Shown here piece after piece: positions 1 through 9,325 of a stretch of 50,000 nt of DNA (position 1 is its first letter; each line of letters opens with the position of its first letter). The notes beneath the pieces are model-generated. The model did no database searches, was not told the DNA's origin, and saw only the letters and a list, made by a program, of their open reading frames with translations. The DNA comes from Glandiceps talaboti (Eukaryota > Hemichordata > Enteropneusta > Spengelidae): positions 3,307,498 to 3,357,497 of the forward strand of contig NC_135570.1 of assembly GCF_964340395.1 (NCBI RefSeq). Direction: 5' to 3'. A program made the position numbers and the translations under genes.

Positions 1-308
1 TAATTAAGTGACGTCACATCGACGTATGCACCACTTGGAATATACTGAATTTTGTGGCATGAACTTACAATAAATAAAATGTAAGCAACTTAGTCACCAA
101 GTTATTTAGTTATGAATAATCAAAGGATGTGTAAATTAATGTTATTATGCTGAATTCACACTGATTTTAACTAGTCTGAGATCACTTTTATATCATTCAC
201 ATGTAAGGAGCCGGAAATATAGAGCCTGTGAAAAACAACAACACTAGTACGTTTGTTTGCTCGTGGTAAGAAGGAACGAAATAAGTTTCATGCAAAGACA
301 TCCAATGT
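1..308. other. No gene seen; left edge
   Basis: AT-rich sequence without a recognisable reading frame. A perfect CRE octamer (TGACGTCA) lies at 9-16. The last 30-odd bases look like a decayed extra unit of the 31-bp minisatellite that starts at 309. The minus-strand frame across 197-412 runs through that minisatellite and is not a gene. Confidence 0.5.
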
Positions 309-525
309 AATGAAAGATGCCACTCTATAACATAAATGGAATGAAAGCAATTCCAATGCTTTGAAAAAGGAATGACAACATTTACTGGGTGAAAATAGTG
401 GAATGAAACCATTTTCTACATTTAGTAAGTTGAATGACACCCTCTACACTATTAAAACAGTGGAGTGACAGCAACCACTCTGTAATATAAGTGGAATGAC
501 AGTAAATACAATGCTTTGAAAAACA
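309..525. repeat. Phased 31-bp minisatellite, seven units
   Basis: Seven consecutive units start at 309, 340, 371, 402, 433, 464 and 495, each exactly 31 bp. Each opens with AATGAAA, AATGACA or AGTGACA and most end in GTGG or ATGG. The interiors have diverged strongly, but the spacing has no indels. Units 1 and 2 resemble units 6 and 7 more than their direct neighbours, which gives a 155-bp (five-unit) higher-order period. The array ends after 525, where the sequence turns to unrelated AT-rich DNA. A 31-bp period shifts the reading frame each unit, so this is not coding repeat structure. Confidence 0.85.
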
Positions 526-550
526 ATAAACACTTACTATCTTACTTACC

Positions 551-619
551 CTCGACTTGAGTTGACTTTACTCTTGACTTTACACGTGACTTGAGTTGAG
601 TTGATGACTTAACTCGATC
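551..619. repeat. Degenerate ACTTGA-type array (copy 1)
   Basis: Irregular runs of GACTTGA, GTTGACTTTA and CTTGACTTT-like words, built on an imperfect 5-6-bp ACTTGA/GTTGA motif. It follows the 31-bp minisatellite closely. The same word family recurs at 1297-1460 and 1748-1802, so the first 1.8 kb is a mosaic of related low-complexity arrays. Confidence 0.7.
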
Positions 620-786
620 AATATACACGCAAACATACGGAGACTGTCGACAGTAGGTCGTGCCTTTTTTGCTACGTTTCATCTAAAACAAAGTCGTCGC
701 CTCGCTCCGTAGCACTGAATACTAATGCGTACTGATAGGAACTGTGAGTGCCGAAGTCACGAACAACATCTGAAAACATCCCTTCC

Positions 787-1200
787 TCCCGATTCAAACT
801 GTTTCTAAAGCCATACTGGAAAGGAGCTATGGTTGCGCGACATACATTCTCGGATCGGTGATTGTCGGGGAGCTGGCACGAAATACATTTAATACATTTT
901 TACATTCTATGGTTACATGAAATACGTTCTCGGATCGGCAATGGTTTGGGGAGCTTCCTTGAAATACATTTAATACATCTCTGACATTCTATGGTTGCAA
1001 GATATACATTCTCAGATCAGCAATGGTCATCAGATCTTGCTTCAAGTACATTTAATACATTCTATGGTTGCGCGATATACATCCCGATTCAAACTGTTTC
1101 TAAAGCCATACTGGAAAGGAGCTATGGTTGCACGACGTAAATTTATTACATTAATAATTAATATTTATATTCTATGGTTGCGCGACATACATTCTCCATA
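787..1200 (+). repeat. Degenerate tandem array, 'CTATGGTTG' module
   Basis: Six copies of a module opening CTATGGTTGCGCGACATACATT start at 827, 907, 989, 1062, 1122 and 1172, spaced 80, 82, 73, 60 and 50 bp. Several copies continue with TTCTCGGATCGG and with AAATACATTTAATACAT. A leader of exactly 50 bp at 787-836 is repeated without mismatch at 1082-1131, so part of the array was copied recently or by gene conversion. The small plus-strand frame across 995-1225 is only a reading of the repeat. Confidence 0.85.
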
Positions 1201-1296
1201 TCTCCTCCCTCCCATCCCCATCTGAATTTTGCCCCACTACTCAGACTATAATCTTGAATTAATTTTCCCATGAAAACGTGTCTCCTAGCTATTTAT

Positions 1297-1460
1297 TGAC
1301 ACGACTCGACTCAACTTGACTCTTTACTTGGCATGACTTCCCTTTATTGGGACTTACCATTACTTGATTTGACTTAACCTTGACCTACCTTTACTTGACA
1401 TAGCTTGAGCTTGCCCTACCTTTAGTTGAGTCTTGACTTGACATTACTTGACTTACCTTG
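1297..1460. repeat. Degenerate ACTTGA-type array (copy 2)
   Basis: About 165 bp of irregular ACTTGAC, TTTACTTG and CTTGACCTACC words, the longest of three blocks of the same kind (551-619, 1748-1802). No fixed period is kept. Confidence 0.7.
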
Positions 1461-1747
1461 GTCGTCGCCCTGCTTGGTCTGCAACTAAATGCTTTTACAT
1501 TATTTCGATGCACATTAAATATTTACACAAAACTACTCTAGTACAAGTGTAAAAAGGATACATGACGTGAACCGTATGAAAATTCACCTCCTGGCGTTGC
1601 TTCTGAGCGATAAAGTTTGAGTTGACCACACGGCATGTCGGCAGAATATGGATGACCCGCCATAATTCAAAACGTTCAGAGCTGACGACTCCTGACAACC
1701 ACATGTAATGAGCATGCGCAGAAGTAATTTATGCAGTGACCTGCCCA
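1461..1747. other. No gene seen between ACTTGA arrays
   Basis: Unique-looking sequence between two ACTTGA arrays. A minus-strand frame of 69 codons covers part of it, but its composition and residues match nothing I know. Confidence 0.45.
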
Positions 1748-1802
1748 GTTGACTTTACTTGACTCTTTGACTTGACTCTTGACCTGACATGACCTGACTT
1801 GG
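1748..1802. repeat. Degenerate ACTTGA-type array (copy 3)
   Basis: Words such as GTTGACTTTACTTGACTC and CTTGACTCTTGACCTGACATGACCTGACTTGG form the third ACTTGA block. Confidence 0.7.
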
Positions 1803-2400
1803 CAATTTAGAGGGTGGGCAAGGGGTATTTTGTAGTTTGCATAATCAACTAACTGTTTATTTTGATTAATCAGTGAAAGCACCACTTTTTTCATATACAT
1901 AAAAGAAAAATACTAACAACTGTATCAGAATTATATGATGCTAAAATGATTCAATACAAGCAACATTAAACGCGATCAGTCACATGATTTTACCCAGGAC
2001 TTTACAAAAATAACAGTCATATCAGAATACAATGTGTCTTTTTTTCGGGGGGGGGGGTTCCAAGCTGACAAAGGTCAAAGTTTGCAATGGAAAGGCAAGA
2101 ATGAATGTTCCTCTAGAACTGGGGAATATAGAGGTATTGATATTACAAGAATATGAAAGATCACCCATTTAACGCACGGGATATTTGTCAGCACGGGATA
2201 TCGTCATCTCTCACTAGTTGCTTCAAAGGTCCTAATTTGCTATTTGTTTTTCTGTAATTGTACATGTCTTTATGTTGTACAGCTTGATATGGTTTTGTTT
2301 AACACCGAGCTGTGCATCACCATATAAAAACTGACCCCACAGGTTCCATGTTCTAAATATGATCTGTATACTGTTTACTATTTTAATACTTAGTGGAGTA
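1803..2400. other. No gene seen
   Basis: AT-rich spacer. An 11-G run sits at 2047-2057 and a short direct repeat GCACGGGATAT occurs at about 2174 and 2193. No coding frame or RNA gene is recognisable. Confidence 0.45.
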
Positions 2401-2697
2401 ACTGGTCATTTCGACATCTGTGACTATTTCGTCCCCAGTCATTTCAGCACCACTTCTCGGTACCCTGGACGCGTCAGCACCAGTACTCTGGCCGTTTCAG
2501 TTAAGGTTAGGTTAGGGTTAGGTTTAGGTTTAGGGTTAGTTATGGTTTGGTTAGGGTTTGGGTTAGGTTAGGGTTAACTGGTAACAAATATAAGGGAAAA
2601 CATCGGAAAGAGAACTGATGCAGAAACGTAAAGGGTACCGAGAAAGTGGTGCCTAAATGACTTGGGACGAAATGGCCAGTTGCTGAAATGTCTAGAA
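2401..2697. mobile_element. Inverted-repeat element with TTAGGG-like core (MITE candidate)
   Basis: The left arm (about 2406-2493) and right arm (about 2602-2693) are imperfect inverted repeats. Read outside-in, each has TTTCGTCCC, then AGTCATTT, then GCACCACTT, then TCTCGGTACCCT, then a CAGTACTCT or CAGTTCTCT word. Between the arms, 2505-2577 is almost wholly GGTTAG, GGGTTA and GGTTTA words. The arms can fold into one long hairpin. No transposase is present, so a non-autonomous foldback or MITE-type element is the best reading. Exact ends and a target-site duplication could not be fixed. Confidence 0.7.
2505..2577 (+). repeat. Interstitial telomere-like repeat
   Basis: A G-rich strand of imperfect TTAGGG/TTAGG/TTTAGG units lies between the two arms of the inverted-repeat element. 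TTAGGG is the usual animal telomere unit. Here it is short, degenerate and flanked by an inverted repeat, so it is more likely part of a mobile element than an old chromosome end. Confidence 0.75.
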
Positions 2698-3026
2698 AGC
2701 CTTATTGGTATGTCATACACAATTGTACATTGTACACGTACTATTATATGTTATTCATTCACATATTTCTATATGTTCATTGATAAAGCAATATAATTTC
2801 TATTTTAATCAGGAGTGCTTATTTTTAATCAGTTGATATGTAACCAGAGTTCATACTTTTTGTCCCAAAATTTCAAAAAAGTTTAAATGGTGCAGGAGGG
2901 GGGACACCCCACTCTGTCGCTTCGCTTCCTCATTGTTGTAGTTGCTGCATAATTGTATTGTTTTTACCTCCTACTTTTAGAATTGTCTATATCTCTAAAA
3001 AACAACAACAACATATTCAACAGACA

Positions 3027-3113
3027 GTGTGTGTGTGTGTGTATGTGTGTGTGTGTGTGTGTGTGTGCGTGCGCGCGCGTGTGTGTGTATGTATGTATGT
3101 ATGTATGTATGTA

Positions 3114-3155
<42 letters not shown>
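3027..3155. repeat. (TG)n/(TATG)n microsatellite
   Basis: TG dinucleotides with a short GCGCGCGC stretch near 3068-3078 and a TATG block at about 3087-3119, then pure TG to 3155. Frames here in CVCVCV or THTHTH are translation of the repeat. Confidence 0.95.
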
Positions 3156-3156
<1 letters not shown>

Positions 3157-4572
3157 TACACTCCACCAGTGAAACTGCCTAATTCATGAAATGTGCAGAC
3201 AGTTTCCCCCAGTTCATGAAATGGTCAATTATGCAAATTAGAGTATATAATTATTACGATCGAAAAGGGGCGAAATTCATTGGGGAGGGGGGGGGGGCAA
3301 GAGTTTTGAACAGGGGCTTGGAAAGTTTGAGGGCAAATAGGTAAGCTTAAAAGGTGACAGGTGCTTTCGGAACCTCAGCACCACTTCCGTTGCCTTTACA
3401 GCTTTTAACCTTGCCCTACCTTACTGTATTGCATATTTGTTTTATCAAACTCATATAAATGAATAACATTTTCTTGTATCCGGTATAATTGCAGAAAAAT
3501 TCAGAAATGTTCATGCTCACCCAAAAATGCTCACTTACCCAATATTAATAACACGACCAAGTGCTATTTTCTTGACTTTCCCTTTATGTACACATACATT
3601 AAATAAATATATATATATATAAGCAATTATCATAAACGTCACATGCAAATCTAATACCATGCCGTTCAAACGGTAAATATGATATGACACAATAAATCTA
3701 CCGAATATTTAAACAGATTATACATAGTAAGTATTTACGTGTTGCTGAGTATGCAATTTCCATATACTGAATATTTTAGAAATTGCGTCTTGACCTGACG
3801 ATTAAACTTCAAGCTCTCACGACATTTTTTTTTACTTTTCTAGACATGTTTACTTAGCCAGGCTGAACGTGTAATGGATACAGAAGGAGACATTCCATAA
3901 ACACGACGACACATCCAGTGAAACTAAATACTGCTAAAAGCGAAGGCACATATTACATCACTCTCACATCGAAAATCAAATTGTCACCGGTGACTTGATC
4001 CTTTCTCTGTCAGAGTTCAAAAAATCGACAATTCTAAATTCTCAATAACAAATGAGATGAACGAATGATCAACTACAAATCCCCTTAGAGAGTTTAAGTA
4101 TTGAAAACAAACTGCTTTTACATAGCTAGTACACTTTCGAAAAGTATAAATGTGTGATAAAGGGGTGACGTTTTTGAAACTCTTGAAAATGAAACCGATC
4201 TGTGAAGGTTAAAAGCTCCATTTTCATCTCACCTAACTTGGAGATATCAAAGTCAGAGGTCAAAGTTCTCCAGCTTCCTTATAGTTTTTCTGAATCCTAA
4301 GGTAACGCCGCTTTAGCAGATATAAAATTACTGAATAGGTATAAACGTTGTGTCATTCTATCTCGACGTACTACTCTACTGAAATACACATAGAATGACT
4401 ATGCCGTTTGGAACGGACCTTGCTCAACACTATATCTTCTGCTGTGTAGTTTTAGTTCTTTATGTCGCACTTCTACATTGCAGACACCACTAGCTTCTTC
4501 AAAGCTAAACCCAGAATATCGAAAGCAGACACATCTCCATAAATTGCGAGTTCCATATCATTTTAAGAAATT
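3156..4572. other. No gene seen; downstream side of the receptor gene
   Basis: AT-rich DNA 3' of the minus-strand receptor gene and expected to contain its 3' UTR. No AATAAA or ATTAAA was found on the minus strand within about 1 kb of the stop codon, so the polyadenylation site is not placed. An 11-G run is at 3287-3297 and a short TA run at 3607-3620. Confidence 0.45.
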
Positions 4573-5278
4573 TCACGGTCTTAGTCGGTCCGTCTCCTGA
4601 GGTCCTGACACCGGCGTCTCTTGAGGACCAGACCAAGGTTCCCTTACAGATCCAAATGACTTGCAGAACAGCGTTGGGTGCATTGCAATGCGAAATCCAC
4701 GACGGAAATTCTTATTGTAGTAGCTGTAAACGATTGGGTTGACACTACTGTTGAAGTATGCCAACCAGTGGGCAAAAGGAACAACGTACAGAACAATAAT
4801 CTGCATTTGGTCGTCGCGTAAATTGCCAAATTCGGATAACAGGACACATATGTGTAATGGTAGCCAAGAAACGCTGAACAATATCACCACCACCAGTATC
4901 ATCTTTATGACCTTAATTTTTTGCTTCGATACGTTAGCGTGTGCACTGGCCTGCGTTTGTTCTGAGACGCCAGGTAGGTGACGGGTCCAAACTTGCATCG
5001 CAATTCTTAGATATGCAATGGTTATAGCAATCAACGGTGCTAAATAGGTCAAGAGAAAAGACGCCCCCGTGTAAGCATGGCGATACCACACTGTTGGCCA
5101 CTGTCTTTCCGAACAGTAATATAGCCACCTGCCTGGTTGTAGTTCCCACGTCCCTAGCTGTAATACTATTCCTTGGGGAACCATTATAGCAACGGAGAGA
5201 ATCCAGATGACAAGGACACACCTGCAAGCTGTTCGGAATTCCATACGTGGCCTCAATGGATTCGTGATATTTTCATGT
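4573..5278 (-). CDS. Receptor exon 3 (loop 2, TM4-TM7, C-terminus)
   Basis: Starts after the acceptor CAATCTTCTAG; the first base A completes the split Arg codon, followed by [12 protein letters not shown]. It then carries TM4 to TM7, helix 8 and a 34-residue tail, and ends at a TGA at 4575-4573. The open frame extends upstream to an ATG at 5307, but those codons are intron. The last 20 residues contain the hexapeptide SGPQET twice, eight residues apart, mirrored by a 24-bp near-repeat at about 4591-4636. Confidence 0.93.
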
Positions 5279-8278
5279 CTAGAAGATTGATTCAAAATAT
5301 CGATCAATCAAACTTACAGATCAAGGATTCGCATTTGTTATTTCATATTGCTAGTTGGTTAATGACAGTGTATGATATCTGAATGATTACGAAAAGTGGC
5401 TTAACAGAAATGCTTTCAATACATTTTTTTTATATTTGACCTTTTAAATTCTGACAGGGGATCATCTATCAATTTCATATATAACATCTTTTAAAATTGT
5501 TGTAATATCAAATATTTTCCTTCTGGACATATTTTGTGTATATTATTCTATTCAATATTGCATATGCCCTCAAAGCAAACCAAAAGGGACGAAAAGGAAA
5601 GAATGAACTATACAATGAAAACATGTATTTGAATTTAAACCATAATATTAAGACTAACACTGTCTTGCTAATGGAATGCATAATTGTTCACCAAAATATG
5701 AATTTACACAGTTACACTGGAATGGCATTCACAGTGGTTCTTCAAAGCAAGATGGATGAACCTGCTGTGTAATGTGAGAAACTGTACGTGTGCCATGACA
5801 ACCAACGAGTAGAGAAGCGTCGCTTTCAACACGACGTCACCTCCGGTTTAATCTACCAAACCGCTTATCAGCACTAGAATTTCCATTTCAAAAATTTGCA
5901 TAATATCAGAGGAGATTCCTGAAGTCTGAAATATTAAACTTTCCTTTCTGAAGTTGAAACTGTGTGAGGTACAGTCCTCTTAAGGAACTGTTGTAGACAA
6001 TAATAAATATCTCCTAATGACACACTTACAATCTAGTGCCGATGTTGATATTCATGATATACTCTCTTTAAAGAAACATCGATTACTTGCCAGTAACAAA
6101 CACTGGCAGTGATTTGGCTAATGAAGGCAGATCTCGATTTTGAATAAAATTACCAAAACAAAATTGCCAATAATTGCATCTTTTATAGACTAAAGTATTT
6201 AGAATCTACAGCTTCCTAAAATAGATGCAAGCAGTTTTCCTGACATCGACTGAGGGTTTATTTTCATGATAAGGGGTGCAAGCACAAAATATAACTAAAA
6301 GCTCTGTCAAGAAGTTGGAGAAGTGAAAAAGAAAATCAATGATGTTGATTAACATGGTAACATTACTCACCTGTCAATAGCTATAACAGTTAGGGTAAAG
6401 ATCGACGCAGCCACTGATATTCCCTGTATAACAGGTGTTAATTTACACATGACCAGACCGAATGGCCAACCTAAAAGGAAACAATATAAACAACGATCAG
6501 TCTCTGTAAATTGGTTGTACGTAAACTCTGACAATGATATGGCATATGATTTTAAGCTTCACGCTTCCATGACCCTAAAAATACAAAGCAAATTGTTTGC
6601 AGCACCTGGTGTCATTACTTTTTTCACCTTCAAAATCCCAACCAGAGATCCCAACTTTCGTATTCATGACGTTAGGAAGTGAAAATACAAAATCGATACC
6701 AGCTGCAAACAACACTACATTTGATATCGCCAACTTTAACTCAAAGCTGTATGTACCCAAATGTATATACAGTTACCAATGTATGTAGGCATGACAGATG
6801 ATTCTGAGATCCTAAATAAGATATTAGCGCATTGGTCCTATGGGGAAAACTATCAAGATGTTACACCTTCTACTTTTATTAGCATATTGTCCCCTTGAGA
6901 AAGCTATATGTGTGCGTCAAATTTAACTTTAAGACATTGGACGATTCCTGATCACCAGTGTAGATTCTCCTATCTTCTAATCCATTTAGACATGTTAATA
7001 ACGCTTTTAACATATACTATCAAAGTGGTCATCAATAATCATCTGAGGTTTTTGTATATATTTGTGATTGTAGTAACTTTTACAGTGTATATACATGTCT
7101 CCCTCTCATTGGGTTGCTTTCTTCTCTAGTGTCTTACTCCCAACTGATTAAATGCACTTATAAAATATATGTACATATGCAAAATTGTCTTCTGTGTTCT
7201 GTTAGGCCCTGTGATACATGTGCTGTTTCAATTTGGCGACCCTCGCTTGTCTCTTGGGATCTGTCATCCGAATACAAAATCTCAGCTGTGTAATTCAGTA
7301 TTTTAATATATTTTCTAAGTTGTCTGTGGAAATTAATTTTTACTTAAACGGTAGAATCCAGGGACGTTGTTTGTTCGCCGTTGGCATTATTTTATAGTAA
7401 CGTATAATAAAAATATAATTAGGCGGTCAATTTCAGAGATACCCGACATTAAAACAAATAGTTGACGCGCACATTCAGATTTGCAATGAGAAGGTTTTTT
7501 TTTATTTAATATATGTATTTATTACCTTCAATAAAAGTCGTACAATGTAGTCAGCCACTTACTGAAATAAGCATAGCTCTTTCACGTTATACGCCTTCTA
7601 TACTCCTCGTTTGGTTTTGAATAGGAATTTTTAGTAATTTTGTTTGACATGTAATGAAAAGGTCTCGAAGAGAGCTAACATAACTAATTACTCAGTAAGT
7701 GCGTGTCAAAACGTTTTGAAAGAAAGAGGTAGATATAATTACACGTAATACTATTCCTGCACACAAAGAACAAACATGGTCAAAATAGCTATTCATGCCG
7801 TGTATGTGCTCCCATGCTAAATATAAGTCTATACTAAAATAGTTTTCATTTTTTTCCAAGGAATTCAAAATTGGCTTGATTGATATCAAGAGAATAGTCC
7901 AATCACAGACAAGTACGTCATTACTTGTCTGTGCACCAATGAGCTCCTAAAGTCAATATGATTGGTTATCGACGCACATGGAGGACGTCGTCTGAACTTA
8001 GCTCTGTATCCATACTCGTTCATTTTGAAATGGGTATGGTTCCAGGCTAAGCTCTGTATTCTAAGCAATAGAAGTCACTGAAAGCCACCACATAGTAAAA
8101 ATCTGAAGCAACATTACTGTTATTAACTAGGCTTTACATGCAATGTAAATTCCCATCATCGTAAAATGCCTCTTTATTTACGGCGTAGTCCGAGCGGAAA
8201 TCTACCCTGGCTTGTGAGAATATGAACTACAAACTCAAGGTATCACAGGCTGCCCGTTTATGTGAGTTTGTCTGTCTA

Positions 8279-8371
<93 letters not shown>

Positions 8372-8433
8372 CTTGGTGAGTATCAATCTGCTAAGACAGT
8401 GCTCTATACCGCAGTGGCAGTGCGTAATAACAA

Positions 8434-8506
<73 letters not shown>

Positions 8507-8645
8507 CATACATACATACATACATACATACATACATACATACATACATACATACATACATACATACATACATACATACATACATACATACATACATACA
8601 TACATACATACATACATACATACATACATACATACATACATACAT

Positions 8646-8727
<82 letters not shown>

Positions 8728-9259
8728 GTGTGTGTATGTGTGTATATGTGCGTGTGTGTGTCAACATTCATACATTCGAGCCTAGTAATCTTTTGGTTTT
8801 GCAAAAATATCAAAACACCTGTTTTTTCGATTCAGATGCAAGGTTCCAAAACATAACTTACTTGACGGGCTTTTAGTTTCTTTGAATGTGTGCGTAAGAC
8901 CAATTTTGTATTTATCTAAAATTAATATTTTGTTTTGGATTCACTCAAATCTCTCAGATCTGTAGTAATCTGTAACTAACAACTAAAAATAAACCCTCAC
9001 CTTTCACGATGTTGGTTACCAGCGTAATCGGCATACAGAAAATAGACACAAGTACATCGGCAACAGCTAAATTAACGATGAAAAAATTAGTAACTGTGTG
9101 CATCCTGGGATTCCTCATCACAATCAGACAAACGAGAGTATTCCCAATCAAACACAGTAGGAATATCAGTAAGTATGATACGATATACACAGTAGTTATC
9201 AAGGCTCCATTTTTGAAGAGAGACACTGGTGTGGTGACATTTGACGCAGCTTCCATCAT
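4573..9259 (-). CDS. Neuropeptide FF / RFamide-type receptor (class A GPCR), 3 exons
   Basis: Complete 354-residue receptor, join of complement 9259-9001, 6470-6371 and 5278-4573. It should sit in the plasma membrane and signal through G proteins on binding an amidated neuropeptide; that role is inferred from the family. Seen in the protein: an N-glycosylation sequon at N7, TM1 about 22-47 with N40, TM2 58-82 with LAVAD (64-68), C95 at the start of TM3 and C175 in loop 2 for the usual disulfide, W145 in TM4, TM5 189-212, TM6 243-267 with FSVSWLP, TM7 280-304 with NPIVY, helix 8 with NFRRGF and a possible palmitoyl C325. VIKM..SWLP in TM6 and [12 protein letters not shown] in TM7 are typical of NPFF and SIFamide receptors. 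All three junctions keep frame. Odd points: DRY reads DRH, and the tail has a doubled SGPQET. An orexin or other RFamide receptor is possible but less likely. Confidence 0.93.
5279..6370 (-). other. Receptor intron 2
   Basis: A 1,092-bp GT-AG intron in phase 2. AT-rich, with no recognisable coding or RNA feature. The plus-strand frame at 5536-5772 has no family features and is treated as chance. Confidence 0.85.
6371..6470 (-). CDS. Receptor exon 2 (loop 1 and TM3)
   Basis: A 100-bp exon too short to show as a long open frame. The acceptor is TTCCTTTTAG before position 6470 and the donor is GTGAGT after 6371. Joined to exon 1 it reads K-G-W-P-F-G, the conserved start of this exon in NPFF-type receptors, then C95-K96 and TM3 with [10 protein letters not shown], ending in IDR. 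It enters in phase 1 and leaves in phase 2, so the Arg codon of the DR pair is split over the intron. Confidence 0.92.
7904..7933. repeat. Perfect hairpin CACAGACAAGTA
   Basis: A 12-bp perfect inverted repeat (7904-7915 and 7922-7933) with the 6-base loop CGTCAT. The stem differs at one position from the hairpin at 28169-28200. It lies inside receptor intron 1. It could be a cruciform, a mobile-element end or a protein-binding palindrome; the sequence does not decide. Confidence 0.75.
8283..8760. repeat. Compound (TA)n-(CATA)n-(TA)n microsatellite
   Basis: TA at 8283-8370, unique island at 8371-8436, TA at 8437-8502, CATA at 8503-8648, TA at 8653-8725, then TG-rich to 8760. All long frames here (YIYI, TYIH, CMYV) are translated repeat. 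Confidence 0.95.
8371..8415 (+). repeat. 45-bp island shared with 18956-19000 (inverted)
   Basis: This non-repetitive segment between two TA arrays begins ACTTGGTGAGTATC and ends CTATACCGCAGT. Its reverse complement occurs at 18956-19000 with one mismatch in 45 bp, again next to TA arrays. It is probably a fragment of a dispersed element that carries, or inserts in, TA repeats. Confidence 0.85.
9001..9259 (-). CDS. Receptor exon 1 (N-terminus to TM2)
   Basis: Encodes residues 1-86 plus the first base of codon 87: a short extracellular N-terminus with one N-glycosylation site, TM1 with the GN motif, the [11 protein letters not shown] loop and TM2 with LAVAD. Two ATGs are adjacent (9259-9257 and 9256-9254); the second has A at -3 and G at +4, so either could be used. 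The exon ends AAAG followed by GTGAGG, a good donor, in phase 1. Reading through the donor gives an unrelated tail and a stop at about 8954, so the open frame without splicing is misleading. Confidence 0.93.
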
Positions 9260-9312
9260 CCCAGGTTAAGAAGGCTTGTATCAAGTTTTACACCATGCAA
9301 TGTTTCTCAGAC

Positions 9313-9322
9313 CTATATAAAG
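9313..9322 (-). promoter_or_regulatory. TATA-like box upstream of the receptor start
   Basis: On the minus strand TTTATATAGG lies about 55 bp before the first ATG. If used, the 5' leader would be only some 25-30 bases. AT-rich DNA gives such words often, and a 5' non-coding exon farther upstream cannot be excluded. Confidence 0.2.
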
Positions 9323-9325
9323 GAC

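Larger units (their letters stand above)
6471..9000 (-). other. Receptor intron 1
   Basis: A 2,530-bp GT-AG intron in phase 1. It holds a perfect 12-bp hairpin at 7904-7933 and the compound TA/CATA array at 8282-8761 with its 45-bp island. The rest shows no gene. Confidence 0.85.

Noticed and set aside
2041-2060. G runs at 2047 and 3287 as G-quadruplexes
   Set aside because: Each is mainly one run with no set of four spaced G tracts.
8262-8876. Long frames rich in YIYIYI and TYIHTYIH, and similar ones at 13009-13449, 14139-14555, 17504-18001, 35391-35951 and 39478-39943
   Set aside because: They are translations of TA, CATA/TATG, CTGT and TG microsatellites, open in several frames and on both strands because the repeats lack stop codons.
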